Shown piece by piece: positions 1 to 10,304 of a stretch of 64,000 nt of DNA; position 1 is the stretch's first letter; each line of letters starts with the position of its first letter. The DNA comes from Schistocephalus solidus (Eukaryota > Platyhelminthes > Cestoda > Diphyllobothriidea > Diphyllobothriidae): the NCBI GenBank assembly GCA_017591395.1, contig WEDG01003403.1:310001-374000 (forward strand), written 5' to 3'. The notes under the pieces are model-generated. The model ran no database searches. It had not been told where the DNA came from and saw only the letters and a list, made by a program, of their open reading frames with translations. Made by a program: the position numbers and the translations under genes.

Positions 1-135
1 AGTGATGATTTAATCGGTCAGTCCGCAGTTGTCACCCAACTCTCATCCATAGCTCAACGAACCGAAGACCTGCGCAGCAGCCACGCCGAGTGCTCGCTTC
101 GACTAACGTGCTAAATCATCTGAGAGGAGTCAACT
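1..135 (+). repeat. Fragment similar to the RTE-like LINE 5' leader
   Basis: This stretch resembles positions 4727-4865, the leader in front of the RTE-like LINE. Both contain CACCCAACTCTCA or TACCCAACTCTCAC followed by a diverged GC-rich run ending in a GGCTAAACCAGGTGAGG or TGCTAAATCATCTGAGAGG type sequence. It has no coding content and is cut by the window edge. The similarity is visible but diverged, so a shared SINE/LINE tail is an alternative reading. Confidence 0.4.
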
Positions 136-1034
136 TGATTTTTTTCGCATGACTTAGCTCAGCATTCAGTAGGTGGGAAGAAGGCAGTGGTGTTTTGACA
201 CGCATTTACAAGGATCTTGTGCCAAGTCACCTACACGTCCCCACTTCTAAAGCGCCCAAAGTCCTAAGGATATGGCCACAGGCAAATTTGCTGTTACCAA
301 CAGAAATGACCTAGTCAGAAAGTCTTCTTGGTTCCAATATGATGGTCTCCTTTGCATGACAAGAGCAACAGTATCTCCTTGCTAGCTCGCTGTTTGCGCT
401 GTATGTGACTAGGCGTTTGGTTCGCGTGGACACCGTGACGCCGAACGATATTTTGGCTTCAAGGAGTATCTGCAGTTGGAAAAAGCCCAGGCGTATTCGC
501 ACGCCCCTCGCGGGGGGCTAACAACGTAAAAGGCTAACATTTGGCTTGTCAGGGAATCACCAACCGTGGCAGTTCAGTGAGATCACTATTGACAAGCCAC
601 GATGACGCGAAGGAGAATTCCTACACATCTTCCAGTCTGTTCATGGTGACTTGAACACCACAATAGATGCAGACAACTGTGACCATCCGTTATGTGGCCC
701 CACTGCGAAGCAGACACCTGGTAATACGGGAATGGTGGAAATAGGGGTGTTATGGATGAGATAAACGAAACTGACAGATAAGTGTGTTCGGGAAGCAAAT
801 ACGAAAATTAAATTTGCGCTATTAACCGGTTTAAATACACCACTTAAGCACAAAAAAGCGAACGCACACGTTGAAATGTTGAAAATTATGAGTTTTAAAT
901 GGGAAAAAAATATGAAGACCGAACAATTGGGTGGCTATTCCAGGTGAACCGATCCCAACCCGTGATAAACATATCATTAAATCTGTCTCTCGGAATAGTA
1001 GCGACTGAAGATATAATTGAAGCTGACAGTGTTG
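136..1034. other. No gene recognised
   Basis: Only short open frames occur here (up to 86 codons), without splice signals or recognisable domains. No repeat family seen elsewhere in the window was matched. Confidence 0.5.
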
Positions 1035-1205
1035 ATAACGTAATCCCTCACACCTAACTCTAAAGCTATGTCGAAAGCCTGGTCCCAACACTCAACTCTG
1101 ACCCAGCCTTAACCGTTATCATAACCGTAACCCATAATCCATAACCCCCTAACCCTGTGCCAAACGCTAACCCTAGTGGTAACACTTGAGGGGGGCGTGA
1201 TGTGA
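1035..1205 (+). repeat. Family D-like telomere-like tract (weak copy)
   Basis: The core is a run of irregular CCATAACC, CCCTAACCCTG and GCTAACCCTAG units. The flanks look inverted: GTAATCCCTCAC on the left and a TTGAGGGGGGCGTGAT run on the right. This resembles the better copies at 19.7, 23.5 and 28.7 kb. It is too diverged for sure assignment. Confidence 0.35.
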
Positions 1206-1429
1206 AATGAGCGAAAGAGAAGAGGGTTTAATTAAGTCTACTTTAATGATATAAGTAGATATTTTGTATAAGTAAAGACCAGGTGGGACCACATATCACC
1301 GAAACACCTTCGTGATGATTGTACTTCCATCGCTGAACGAATAACTAGATCTTCCTTTGCAAACATACCCTTATCTCCTCTGTTGATGAACGCTCACTGA
1401 TAGTTAACGCGACTTGCTCGTCCCGTTCT

Positions 1430-1700
1430 GGCTTGGGCTTCACTCTCGAGCGCCGCCAGCAACCGCACAGAGGCTAGTGTTATTTTAGGCAGATGTAACT
1501 TACCGACAAAGACGAGAAAGACTAAAATGACCATTTTTGGCTACTTAGCCGTCATCAGCCAGTCATACCCAACCCCAGGTGGTGCACCACCCAAGGCTCG
1601 AACCCGCGACCTGTTGACTAGAAGTACAACGCTCTAACTCACTGCGACAAGGGCTCGTTGTCTTGCCGGTTTAGATTGGCAATATTGACATTTTCGATTA
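1430..1700 (-). repeat. tRNA-derived SINE (family B), copy 1
   Basis: On the - strand the part at about 1585-1660 reads like a tRNA. There is an A-box-like GTGAGTTAGAGCG, an anticodon-arm-like TTGTACTTCTAGTCAA (TCT in the loop, Arg-like) and a B box GGTTCGAGCC. It is followed by a tRNA-unrelated body (TTGGGTGGTGCACC, GGTTGGGTATGACTGGCTGATGACGG) and a tail near 1440-1460 containing CTCGAGAGTGAAGCCC. Copies with the same order of blocks lie at 24.6 and 32.6 kb. A functional tRNA gene is excluded by the poor acceptor and D-arm pairing and by the long shared flanks. Confidence 0.7.
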
Positions 1701-3560
1701 ACGAAATACACCGGTCTGGTCCTAATATTATTAACCACGAGAAATCAGTTAATTGTGCTAATTAGAATTCTGGTACAGTGGTCCTCTTCAGTTCTCGCTC
1801 TTACTGAAATCGATATTGTAACGCATTAATTTTCTCCTTTTAAGTCAGTGAAAATTACATCAGTCACTTCTGACTCTTTCGGCAACCCACCCGTAACATG
1901 CACGGTTCCGTCTAAATCACATAGAAGGATAAGGTTTTCGCTTACTCGTAGCTTTTTGGGCTTTTCAGTCAAATCTTCTGAGTGCAACTCTGATGGCAGC
2001 GTGTTTCAAAAACCAAGCCTAACCTTAATCAAAATTAAATTTATCCTATGGATAATTAGTAGATCACTGTCTCCTTTTTTTGATTTTTCGAGCACTTGCA
2101 ACCGAACGCATCTACTAACCCTATAGTTCCAGTGGCATCTCCAGATAATCAGTTGCTTTCTATACCTGGTGTCAACCAAAGACATACTACTTAGCATGTC
2201 AGTAACACTTGCAATGAGCTCCGAAACTTTCATGCCAGTTCCACCTTCACACAACTTAACTTTTATTGCCTACTAGACTCTATAATTATTTTACTGGAAT
2301 CCTTTCCAATTTGGCCTCTATTTAACTTGTACATTTTTAAAGTCATAAAATTCTGCTCCTAGAAAACAGTATCTCCAGATCCGTTTAACATCCTTATCCA
2401 AAGTTCATTGCTGACTATCCATATACCAATGGTTCTGAGGCACACGCAGCGCAAACATGGAACTGGCAAGAAGATTCTGTAGCTTAAACATAGATCACAG
2501 TTTGTAATCTCTTTGGAATGGTCTTTTCGGATAGACTGGTCACGTAGATATCGGACCTCATGTGCATTTTCTTCCGGATCAGTGCAATGAGTCTGAACCC
2601 GTTCTAGCATTGCTTTCAGGTCGCTACTTTCGTGAGCCACCGGGTGGTTGCTATGAAAACTGGTAAATTGTAGCGCGTTCATTGCTTTCCTTTAGACCGT
2701 TGTCTCTATTTCGTCTTTGGGAGTTAGCCTGACGAGAAAAATCAAGGAAGGACAGCTATTGCTTCGTTTGCTCTTCCCTCGTGAATTGAGCATCCGGGAA
2801 GATTGACTCGAACAGTTGTCCCACCGTTTCCAACCCACCATATCATGATTAATAAGGTGTTCTAGTAATTAAAGGTTCGTGTGTAAGTGTCATTAGGGCT
2901 TCCTGTGGGGACGCTTGGGAATAAGGACAAGAGTTTCTGTTTGTTGTACTTATTCTACCGCAGCTTTCGCCCCCATAATTTGCAATGACCTTGCCGATGG
3001 TATGTTTAATTCGCGAATTTAGGGACCCTTTTCTAGTTCTCTCCGCCCGAGCGTCTCACCTTTGTTACCCCTAAGTAGGGCTACTGGATCATATTAGTTG
3101 GCTGCCGAATTCCGCTGTCGGCCACGACCCGAGTTACCCTGGTCCGCCTCGGGGATTGCATGTTGCCATCTCCATAGGAACTAGTTCGTGGACTACGGGC
3201 TGGGAGGACGCGAATGCCGGGCACCCTCATCTAGCTGAGCCAGACCGTTAACACTGGTTACGGAGATGTGGTCACCATCCTCGGCGTGGTTGCTGAGGCG
3301 ACAGATGAGATCTGGGTGCAGGAATGGGGTGAAACATAAGTATCCACCGAAGTCAATTAATGCTTCTGACAGGGACTGTACTTTTCTTGCTTATGGGTGC
3401 TTCTTACCCTCATGGGTCCCGTTGGCGTCACCTGTGCTACATTTTCTTGCATAGTAATTGTCAGCAGTGTATGTGTAGCCGGGTATAATTGTGTAACTTT
3501 CATTCAGATGCATCGTTGAACTTAGTGTGACCGTACTATTACAACGCATTAGGTCGTAGG
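1701..3560. other. No gene recognised
   Basis: Open frames of up to 107 codons (for example 2359-2682 on the - strand) show no domain, no consistent splice sites and no match to the repeat families in the window. Confidence 0.5.
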
Positions 3561-3566
3561 CGAGGT

Positions 3567-4035
3567 CATTAGAGCAGCTGCGCCCACTTCCGCATCAGAC
3601 AACTGATACGCTAAAAGCCGTGGCTCGGAAGGTTACCAACTGACGGGATAACTCGGACCGTGCGATCAGCCCAGTGCGTGTTTGTGCGGAGTTGCTGGCT
3701 GGCAGACTGACTCAGGCTGCCATGTTTCCTTCTTAATGGGGCCTTTATGGCAGTCCCACGCAGTTGGAACCGAGCAATGTGCGGCGGCACGATTAGGGGC
3801 AGCTCCGGCCGAGCAGCCACCTGTACCCTTTCTCGCCCCCGGTTTTCTTGACTTGGTAATGACACCGGGCCCAGGTGGGGGAGGGGGAGAGTGCGGTAGA
3901 TGCAGCGCAAGTTTATTTTTCACTAAAATTTAATTCACGCGTATAGCGCCGTCCATACACTACCTTGCTGTGGAGCACACGGTGGACCTCGTTGAAAAAA
4001 CTGACGGTCGAACTGTCCCACCGTGAAGCTCCACC
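3567..4035 (+). repeat. Family A dispersed repeat, copy A1
   Basis: This copy aligns along its length with 9633-10047. Shared blocks are GCTAAAAGCCGTGGCT, CAACTGACGGGATAACTCGG, GGGAGAGTGCGGTAGATGCAG versus GGGAGAGTGCAGTAGCTGCAG, TAATTCACGCG, and a GACGGTCGAACTGTC end. The first 35 bases (GCGCCCACTTCCGCATCAGACAACTGA) match the interior of the neighbouring subtype at about 9503-9530. A1 therefore looks like a dimer whose first unit is mostly lost. Open frames inside it (83-99 codons) are not preserved between copies, so it is not coding. Confidence 0.75.
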
Positions 4036-4430
4036 CACGGTACCACGTACTTCCTTAGGATCTAGTTAGAAGAGTAAGCGAAGTGTCTACAAACACTGGA
4101 ACCTGGAATCCGTCAGTGAAAGAAACCGTTTGAGTCCCCACGACGTCGACTTATGAAAAAGAAGCGCAGAAGTAAAAAGGCTGCGATCCTTATGCCTGGC
4201 AAACGTCGAACTACGTTTACTCGTTCTTTTGCCTTGTTGCTTTTCATCTGTATAAAGAGGGCTGGATTCCAGACCTTGGAAGTGCAAAATAACACTTTGA
4301 CGTCAGCTTACGTTCGTAATTCCTCCCCAATTGAGCCTTCACAGACAAGAATCATCTATAAAAATTTTGATCAGATCAGTGTCAATGAACCCGACTGAGC
4401 CTTTCGACAGTTACGTTATTAGGCTGTGAT
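4036..4430. other. No gene recognised
   Basis: An 81-codon frame at 4153-4398 begins with a basic KKKRRSKK run but has no recognisable domain. It probably occurs by chance in spacer between repeats. Confidence 0.4.
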
Positions 4431-4434
4431 GCAA

Positions 4435-4625
4435 CACAGGGCCGCACCCACAACCGGTTGATCAGAAGTCCAACACTAACCTTTGAGCCACTGGTCCGTT
4501 GTCTTACTGGTTTAGATCGGGAATATTGACATTCGCTGATGAAAACTCACCGATTGCTAATGGAATTCACCTAGCCCCTTCCGACCTGGGGCTCACTCTC
4601 GAGCCCCGCCAGCAGCTGCCCAGCG
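4435..4625 (-). repeat. tRNA-derived SINE (family B), copy 2, rearranged
   Basis: The - strand of about 4440-4510 carries the tRNA-like block with GTTGGACTTCTGATCAAC. The TAGATCGGGAATATTGACATTC motif, here the 5' side of the SINE, follows at about 4513-4534. A separate tail-type block (GGGGCTCACTCTCGAGCCCC) sits at about 4589-4608. The block order differs from copy 1, so this is probably two fragments side by side. Confidence 0.55.
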
Positions 4626-5246
4626 GCCAGTAGTAATAAGGACAGTAAGACGTCACGTGTGGTGTAGGGGTACTAGTTAGGGGTAGCACCACACAGATAG
4701 CATTTGGTCGATCCATTTGTCTCGTACAGGTGGTGAATGCTCCTGTGGCCGCCTCTAACTGGTACCCAACTCTCACCTGTGGCTCCTCGAAGTTGGGTTC
4801 CTCCCAGCGGCCACACCCCGGGCAACCGTCACGACCGGCGGGCTAAACCAGGTGAGGGTCTCCGGTGTTGTGTGTGCCTCCACACCCGGTATGTCTGACT
4901 CCCGAACTTCCCACCTCCCCCCTCTCAAAAAGTCCTACGGTGGGGGCGACAGCAACCCCGTAGGCGGCCCAGGCTAACTCGGGTCGTTCTCCCACTAAAA
5001 CAAAACCGTGACCCATAGTGGAGTTCGGCAGCCGTCTGGGATGTCCGAGCAGCCCTATTTAGGGACAGCACTGCTTGCATCCTCGCGGAGGAAGGGGCTA
5101 GAAAAGGTGCCCTAAACAAATGCTGGTTATCACGTCTTCTGCAGCCGGCCGCGGCTCGCAGATCGCAAAATACGCGGTCGTAAAACTCAAACAAACAACA
5201 ATACCCCCGTCCTCATCCCCCTCGCCATACCCTCCAGGCTGCTCGG

Positions 5247-6030
5247 GTGAGTCCACTCACACTAGCAGCCTGGAATGTTCGTTCCCTTTTAGACAATCCT
5301 AGGAGCAACCGGCCGGAACGGAGGATGGCGCTAGTCGCTCGGGAACTGGCGCGCTACAAGGTGGACATTGCTGCTCTCAGCGAGACCCGATTCTCTGAGC
5401 AGGGTCAGCTGGAGGAGGTGGGTGCCGGCTACACCTTCTTCTGGAGCGGCCGGCCAAAGGCAGAGCGACGCGACGCTGGTGTTGCCTTTGCCATCCGGAA
5501 ACGACATCGTGGGACGTCTGCCCTGTCTGCCGCAGGGTATCAATGATCGCTTGATGAGCCTCCGCCCTCCTCTTCGTGGAGACCAGTTCGCCACCATCAT
5601 CAGCGCCTACGCTCCCCCAATGACGAGCTCTGATGCGGCGAAGGACAAATTCTACGAGGACCTGCACGCCCTTGCTGGCGACTGTGCCGAAAGAGGACAA
5701 GTTAATTGTCCTTGGTGACTTCAACGCCCGCGTCGGGACGGACCACGCTGCCTGGCAGGGAGTGCTGGGTCCCCACGGTCTCGGTAGCTGTAACGATAAC
5801 GGCCTCCTTCTTCTGCGCACGTGTGCGGAAGACCGTCTCCTGCTGACCAACACCTTCTTCCGCCTTCCGACGCGGGAGAAGGCCACGTGGATGCACCCTC
5901 GGTCGCGGCGCTGGCATCTGCTGGACTATGTTCTCGTCCGGAGGCGAGATTGACAGGACGTGCTGGTAACCAAGGCGATCCGCGATGCCGATGGTTGGAC
6001 AGATCACCGCCTCGTCATCTCACAGATGAG
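5247..6030 (+). pseudogene. LINE endonuclease domain (exonuclease/endonuclease/phosphatase fold), frameshifted
   Basis: This encodes the target-nicking endonuclease of the element. The ordered motifs are AAWNVRSLLD (start of fold), [10 protein letters not shown] (catalytic Glu region), [23 protein letters not shown] (Asp/Asn pair), LLDYVLVRR, and WTDHRLVIS (the Ser-Asp-His-like end, here Thr-Asp-His). The frame changes near 5500 and again near 5690, and a TGA at 5951-5953 interrupts the last part in frame. The leftmost open codon is GTG, not ATG, so the true start of the ancestral protein is uncertain and may lie in the leader. No intact protein can be made from this copy. Confidence 0.85.
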
Positions 6031-6902
6031 GCTCCGACTGCAACCCCGACGAAGGCCCCAAGGTAAGAGGCCACCATGTAAGTTAAATACTCTTTTATTA
6101 AATTTGCCTGCTCACTGTTTTGATTTCAGCAACCAAATAACCGAGAAACTGGAGGACCTGCATGCTCCAGATGATAACGCTACCGTGGAGACACGATGGT
6201 GTCAACTGCGAAATGTCATCCAGTCCACCGCCCTCGATGTCCTCGGACGCGCACGCCGTCGACACCAGGACTGGTTTGACGACAATGACGCCGACATCAG
6301 TAACTTACTCGCGGAGAAGAATGGACTACACAAAGCCTACATGGACATTCGGACTGACGCCACCAAAGCAGCCTTCTTCAGATGCCGGCGCCTTGTACAG
6401 CAACGGCTGCGGGAGATGCAGGATGCCTGGATGATCCGAAAGGCTGAGGAAATCCAGGGGTATGCGGACCGCAATGAAATGAAAAACGTCTTCAAAGCCA
6501 TCAAGGCCATCTACGGCCCGTGTATCAAGGGGTCCGCACCGCTGCTCAGCTCTGACGGCACAACACTGCTGACAGAGAAATCGCAAATTCTGAAGCGCTG
6601 GGCCGAGCACTTCAGAAATGTCCTTAATGCTCATCAGCCATCTCCGATGCTGCCATTGACCGGCTCCCTCAAGTGGACACGAACAATGACCTGGATCTGC
6701 CGCCTTCCCTACCAGAAACAATCCGGGCCGTGCAGCAGATTTCCAGCGGTAAAGCACCGGGATCCGACGCAATCCCACCGGAAGTCTACAAGCACGGTGG
6801 GCCCCGGCTGATGGCAGAACTCACAACACTCTTCCAGGAGATGTGGCGCCAAGGACAAGTTCCTCAGGATTTTAAAGACGCGACCATCGTCCATCTCTAC
6901 AA
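6031..6902 (+). pseudogene. LINE linker and N-terminal RT region
   Basis: This links the endonuclease to the RT fingers. The frame from 5960 stays open to 6811 but is meaningful only to about 6640. It contains RRPQGKRPPCKLNTLLL and NEMKNVFKAIKAIYGP, which are also seen in decayed form in the - strand copy at 36.1-37.0 kb. A shift near 6650 leads to the frame with SSGKAPGSDAIPPEVYKHGG, a typical RT segment ahead of the palm. Another shift near 6925 leads into the long RT frame. Sequences at 6063 (GGTAAGAGG) and 6122-6128 (TTTCAG) mimic intron ends but lie within conserved coding sequence. Confidence 0.75.
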
Positions 6903-8320
6903 ATGGAAGGGAACCGGCAACTCTGTGATAATCACAGAGGCATCTCGTTGCTCAAAATCGCCGGGAAGATCTTCGCCCGTATCCTTCTCAATCGTCTGAA
7001 CGGTCACCTAGAGCAGGGCCTGCTCCCGGAAAGCCAATGTGGCTTCCGCCGACACCGTGGAACAACCGATATGATCTTTGCCGCCCGCCAGCTACAAGAG
7101 AAGTGCCAGGAGATGCGAACTCATCTATACACTACCTTCGTGGATCTGACGAAAGCCTTTGACACGGTGAATCGTGACGGACTGTGGAAATTCATGCAGA
7201 AATTTGGCTGTCTTGAGCGGTTCACGCACATGGTGCGTCAGCTTCATGACGGGATGACGGCGCGCGTCACTGACAACGGGACGGTATCCGAAGCATTCGC
7301 AGTGACCAACGGAGTGAAGCAGGGCTGCGTACTGGCCCCCACCCTCTTCAGTCTCATGTTCTCGGCTATGCTGATGGACGCCTACCGTGATGAACAGCCT
7401 GGTTTCCGCATCGCCTACAGAACTGACGGGCACCTTCTCAACAGTCGGCGTATGCAGGCTCCAACGCGCGTGTCTACGACTACAGTCCATGACTTGCTCT
7501 TCGCGGACGACTGCGCCCTTAACACCGTGACGGAGGAGGACATGCAAAGGAGTATGGACCTCTTCGCCGAAGGCTGCGCCGATTTTGGATTAACAATCAG
7601 TACAGCCAAAACGGTTGTCATGCACCAGCCGCCACCCAGCGCGGAATACAATGCTCCTCGAATCAATGTCAACGGTGCTCAACTCAAAAACGTGGAAACC
7701 TTCGCTTATCTAGGAAGCACGCTGTCGCGCAACACGAGAATCGATGACGAGGTTGCCCAACGGATCTCCAAAGCCAGTCAGGCCTTCGGCCGGCTGCAGG
7801 CCTCCGTGTGGAATCGCCACGGTATTCACCTGAACACCAAACTGAAGATGTACAAGGCCGTCGTCTTGACGACACTCCTTTACGGAGCGGAGACCTGGAC
7901 CGTCTACTCGAACCAAGCCAGGAAGCTGAATCACTTCCATCTCAGCTGCCTCCGCAGAATACTGAAGCTGAGATGGCAAGACAGGATCCCGGACACGGAA
8001 GTCCTGGAGCGGACCGGAATCCTCAGCATCCACGCTATGCTGAGGCAAGTGCAACTGCGATGGAGCGGCCACCTGGTAAGAATGGACGACGAGCGACTAC
8101 CCAAACGACTTTTCTACGGAGATGTCGCTACGGGTGCTCGCCGACAGGGAGGTCAAAAACGACGCTACAAGGACACTTTGAAGAAATCGCTGAAGCAACT
8201 GCAAATCAACCCGGCGACCTGGGAGGACCTCGCCCAGGATAGACCGGCATGGAGAAGATCCGTGAAGACTGGTTCAGCAATCTATGAGGCCAACCGATCG
8301 CCGCCGCCAAGGCCAAAAGA
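6903..8320 (+). CDS. LINE reverse transcriptase and RTE-type C-terminal region (fragment of a dead element)
   Basis: This frame would polymerise cDNA at the nicked target. Motifs in order are [19 protein letters not shown] (just after the frame entry), [36 protein letters not shown] (palm A region), [14 protein letters not shown] (palm B), LLFADDCAL (catalytic Asp pair near 7500), [25 protein letters not shown], and a long C-terminal block with [22 protein letters not shown] and [11 protein letters not shown]. No stop falls within the domain and all catalytic residues are present. The first ATG at 6903 is inside the ancestral protein and is not a real start. The frame runs on to 8552, but after about 8310 the conserved reading moves to another frame. 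It is an element gene, not a host gene. Confidence 0.85.
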
Positions 8321-8380
8321 GCGGCACGAAAGTCACCAGCGCCCCGGACCAACACCGTCGATGCCCAGGCCCTGCCAACA

Positions 8381-9181
8381 TGCCCGCGCTGTCAACGCAT
8401 CTTCCGCGCGCGAATCGGCCTGGTTGGACATCTTCGGACGCAATGCACCAACAATCCGACAATTCCAACTTCTACGTCAAATTCTGCCAACCCTCCTTCA
8501 GACTCCCCCACCCTCACTCCTGGCATCAATTCCATTACTCCCACCATCATAGAGACCACATCCCAATACTCATCGCCTGTTACCCCCCACCACCGCAACC
8601 ACCACCAACTTCGCCTTCACTACCACCACCACCACCAGCGATGGGGACTCTCTCCTAAACTGTCCTCAATGCGACCGCACATTCACCTCACGCATCGGCC
8701 TGGTCGGTCACTTGCGAATCCATCGTACAGAGACTGGTGAACCAGTGCCTGGAGCACCAACACACAGCAGAGATCGCCGCCTCCACTGCCCTCACTGTCC
8801 TCGCGCATTCACTCATCGCATGGGCCTATTCGGTCACATGCGCATCCATGACAGCGGAATTCACCGCAATGCCGACAACACCGATACACCATGCACACCC
8901 TCCGCTCCTGCCATTCTTACCGCCACTGCCACCCCCACTACCATGAATGACATCCCCCAGCCTCTACCGATTTCTCCTGCCCACACTGCGCCCGCAACTT
9001 CAACTCACGCATCGGCCTGGTCGGTCACCTGCGAATCCATCGCACGGAGGCTGGTGAACCAGTGCCTGGGGCTCCGACATACAGTCGCCGCGCCCGCCTC
9101 CACTGCCCTCACTGCTCCCGCACATTTACACACCGCATGGGCCTATTAGGACACATGCGCCTCCACGACAACCTGCGGTAA
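8381..9181 (+). pseudogene. C-terminal zinc-finger array of the RTE-like LINE, five fingers in three frames
   Basis: Finger 1 (8381-8446) is C2[21 protein letters not shown]. Fingers 2 (8661-8723), 3 (8787-8849), 4 (8978-9040) and 5 (9103-9166) are C2H2. Fingers 2 and 4 share [12 protein letters not shown]. Fingers 3 and 5 share THRMGL, GHMR and LHCPHC. The linkers after fingers 2 and 4 are also alike (GEPVPGAPT), so finger pair 2-3 was duplicated to give 4-5, offset by about 317 bases. Frames modulo 3 are 2, 0, 0, 2 and 1, showing indels between them. The array ends at TAA 9179-9181. The fingers probably bound nucleic acid, but that role is inferred. Confidence 0.8.
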
Positions 9182-9267
9182 ACCACCGGAGGCTAAGCCA
9201 CATCAGCGCACACCATCTACACTAATACATAGACAACACCCTCACAATCATCATAATGTACCTGATA

Positions 9268-9625
9268 AAATCACGGTTTCCTAGAAACCGTGGCTTGGAA
9301 GGCTGCCAATCTGACGCTTACACCAGACCACGCCGTCGGCCCAGTGTATGTGTTGTGTGTGTCGAGTGGCTGACCAGTGGACTGGGAGTCAGACGGCGAT
9401 GGCTCCTCCATATCCCCTGAGTAAGTAAATCCTGGTGTGTGCGTTATGGGGGCCAGGTCGTGCTGTGGCGCGCGAAGACGGGTACGCCGACCCGTCAGCC
9501 AATGCGCCCACTCCCACATCAGACAACTGACTGGCTCGGATGGTGGTCTGATTGTGGGGTGGGGAGAGAGTGAGGTCAACAGCTCAGCGCATTTTCCTCA
9601 CTATAAACAATCTGACGCGCTTTGA
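9268..9625 (+). repeat. Family A repeat, copy A2 (first unit of a dimer)
   Basis: It starts with a near-perfect hairpin (CACGGTTTC, loop CTA, GAAACCGTG) at about 9272-9292, then CCGTGGCTTGGAAGG as in copies A1 and A3. It runs on with the same block order (GAGTGGCTGACCAGTGGACTG, CATCAGACAACTGACTGGCTC, GGGGAGAGAGTGAGG). It is diverged from A3 and lies about 8 bases upstream of it in the same orientation. It begins almost at the LINE 3' end. Confidence 0.65.
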
Positions 9626-9632
9626 AACTATC

Positions 9633-10047
9633 ACGGTGCGCTAAAAGCCGTGGCTTGGAAGGTTGCCAACTGACGGGATAACTCGGACCGCGTGGTCAGC
9701 CCAATGTGTTTTTGTGTGGAGTGGCTGACTGGCGGACTGAGAGTCAGGCTGCAATGGCTCTTTTTAATGTGGCTTTTATGGCACTCCCGCTCCGTGGGAT
9801 CCGAGCCAGGTGTGGTGGTACGCCCAGGGGCGGCTCCGGCCGCGCCAGCCACCTGCGCCCTCTCCCATCTCCGGTCTTCTTGACTCTGTCGTGACACCGG
9901 GCTCAGGTAGGGGAGGAGGGGAGAGTGCAGTAGCTGCAGCCCAAGGCTACTATCACTTAAAACTAATTCACGCGCAAGTCACCGTCCCTGCACCACCTGG
10001 TGTGGAGCATACGGTGAACCTCTTCGAAATCGACGGTCGAACTGTCA
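9633..10047 (+). repeat. Family A repeat, copy A3 (reference copy, about 415 bp)
   Basis: This is the best-preserved copy. It starts near ATCACGGTGCGCTAAAAGCC with a weaker CACGG/CCGTG hairpin and ends with GACGGTCGAACTGTC. Positions 10056-10090 continue with GCCGGCGGGGCCCGAGAGTG, which resembles the SINE family B tail at 24.72 kb. The short open frames over it are not conserved in copies A1, A2 or A4. I do not recognise the family. Confidence 0.75.
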
Positions 10048-10304
10048 AGACGTCACGCTGCCGGCGGGGCCCGAGAGTGAGCCCCACGGCAGAATGGGAC
10101 GATTGAAGGTGCAAAAAGGACCAGGCTTTCACAGAAACCACGGGAGTTTGGATCTAAATTAAACGACAGCGACATAGAGGCAACCTTAAGATGGAGCTTC
10201 TTCAATCTGAGAAAGACCAAGTTATTCTGTTAACTGGTAACCTTTCAAACAGCATTATTAATTCAAACACATCAGTTTGTTTATAATGAGAAAAATGCGC
10301 CAAG
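10048..10304. other. Spacer with a SINE tail-like start
   Basis: Apart from the family B-like tail at 10056-10090 nothing is recognised. Confidence 0.4.

Larger units (their letters stand above)
4680..9262 (+). mobile_element. RTE-like non-LTR retrotransposon, near full length, inactive
   Basis: The layout is a GC-rich leader (about 4680-5246), an apurinic-type endonuclease, a linker, a reverse transcriptase with an FADD catalytic box, an RTE-type C-terminal region, five zinc fingers, and a short 3' tail ending near a TGATAAAAT motif at about 9252-9260. The frame order is 0, 1, 2, 2 after one stop, 1, 0, 2, 0, 2, 1, so about eight frameshifts and one in-frame stop (5951-5953) inactivate it. 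The RT part remains open for more than 450 codons, so decay is moderate. RTE affiliation rests on the [26 protein letters not shown] and YGAETWT blocks, known from RTE/BovB-type proteins. Both ends are approximate, and no target-site duplication was identified by eye. Confidence 0.85.

Noticed and set aside
1100..1200. True telomere or chromosome end
   Set aside because: The TAACCC-like units are irregular and short and occur in both orientations at several internal sites with shared flanks.
1585..1660. tRNA gene on the - strand
   Set aside because: The block is tRNA-like but lacks clean acceptor and D arms and recurs with the same long flanks at other sites, so it is the head of a SINE.
3611..3933. 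Overlapping 83-99 codon frames
   Set aside because: They lie in family A repeat sequence and are not conserved in the other copies.
4535..4541. Hammerhead ribozyme core (CTGATGA)
   Set aside because: No second stem with GAAA at the right spacing was found here or at the other CTGATGA near 62062.
6063..6130. Intron inside the RTE-like LINE (GGTAAG to TTTCAG)
   Set aside because: The sequence between these points is part of the continuous protein frame, reading GKRPPCKLNTLLL as expected for the linker.
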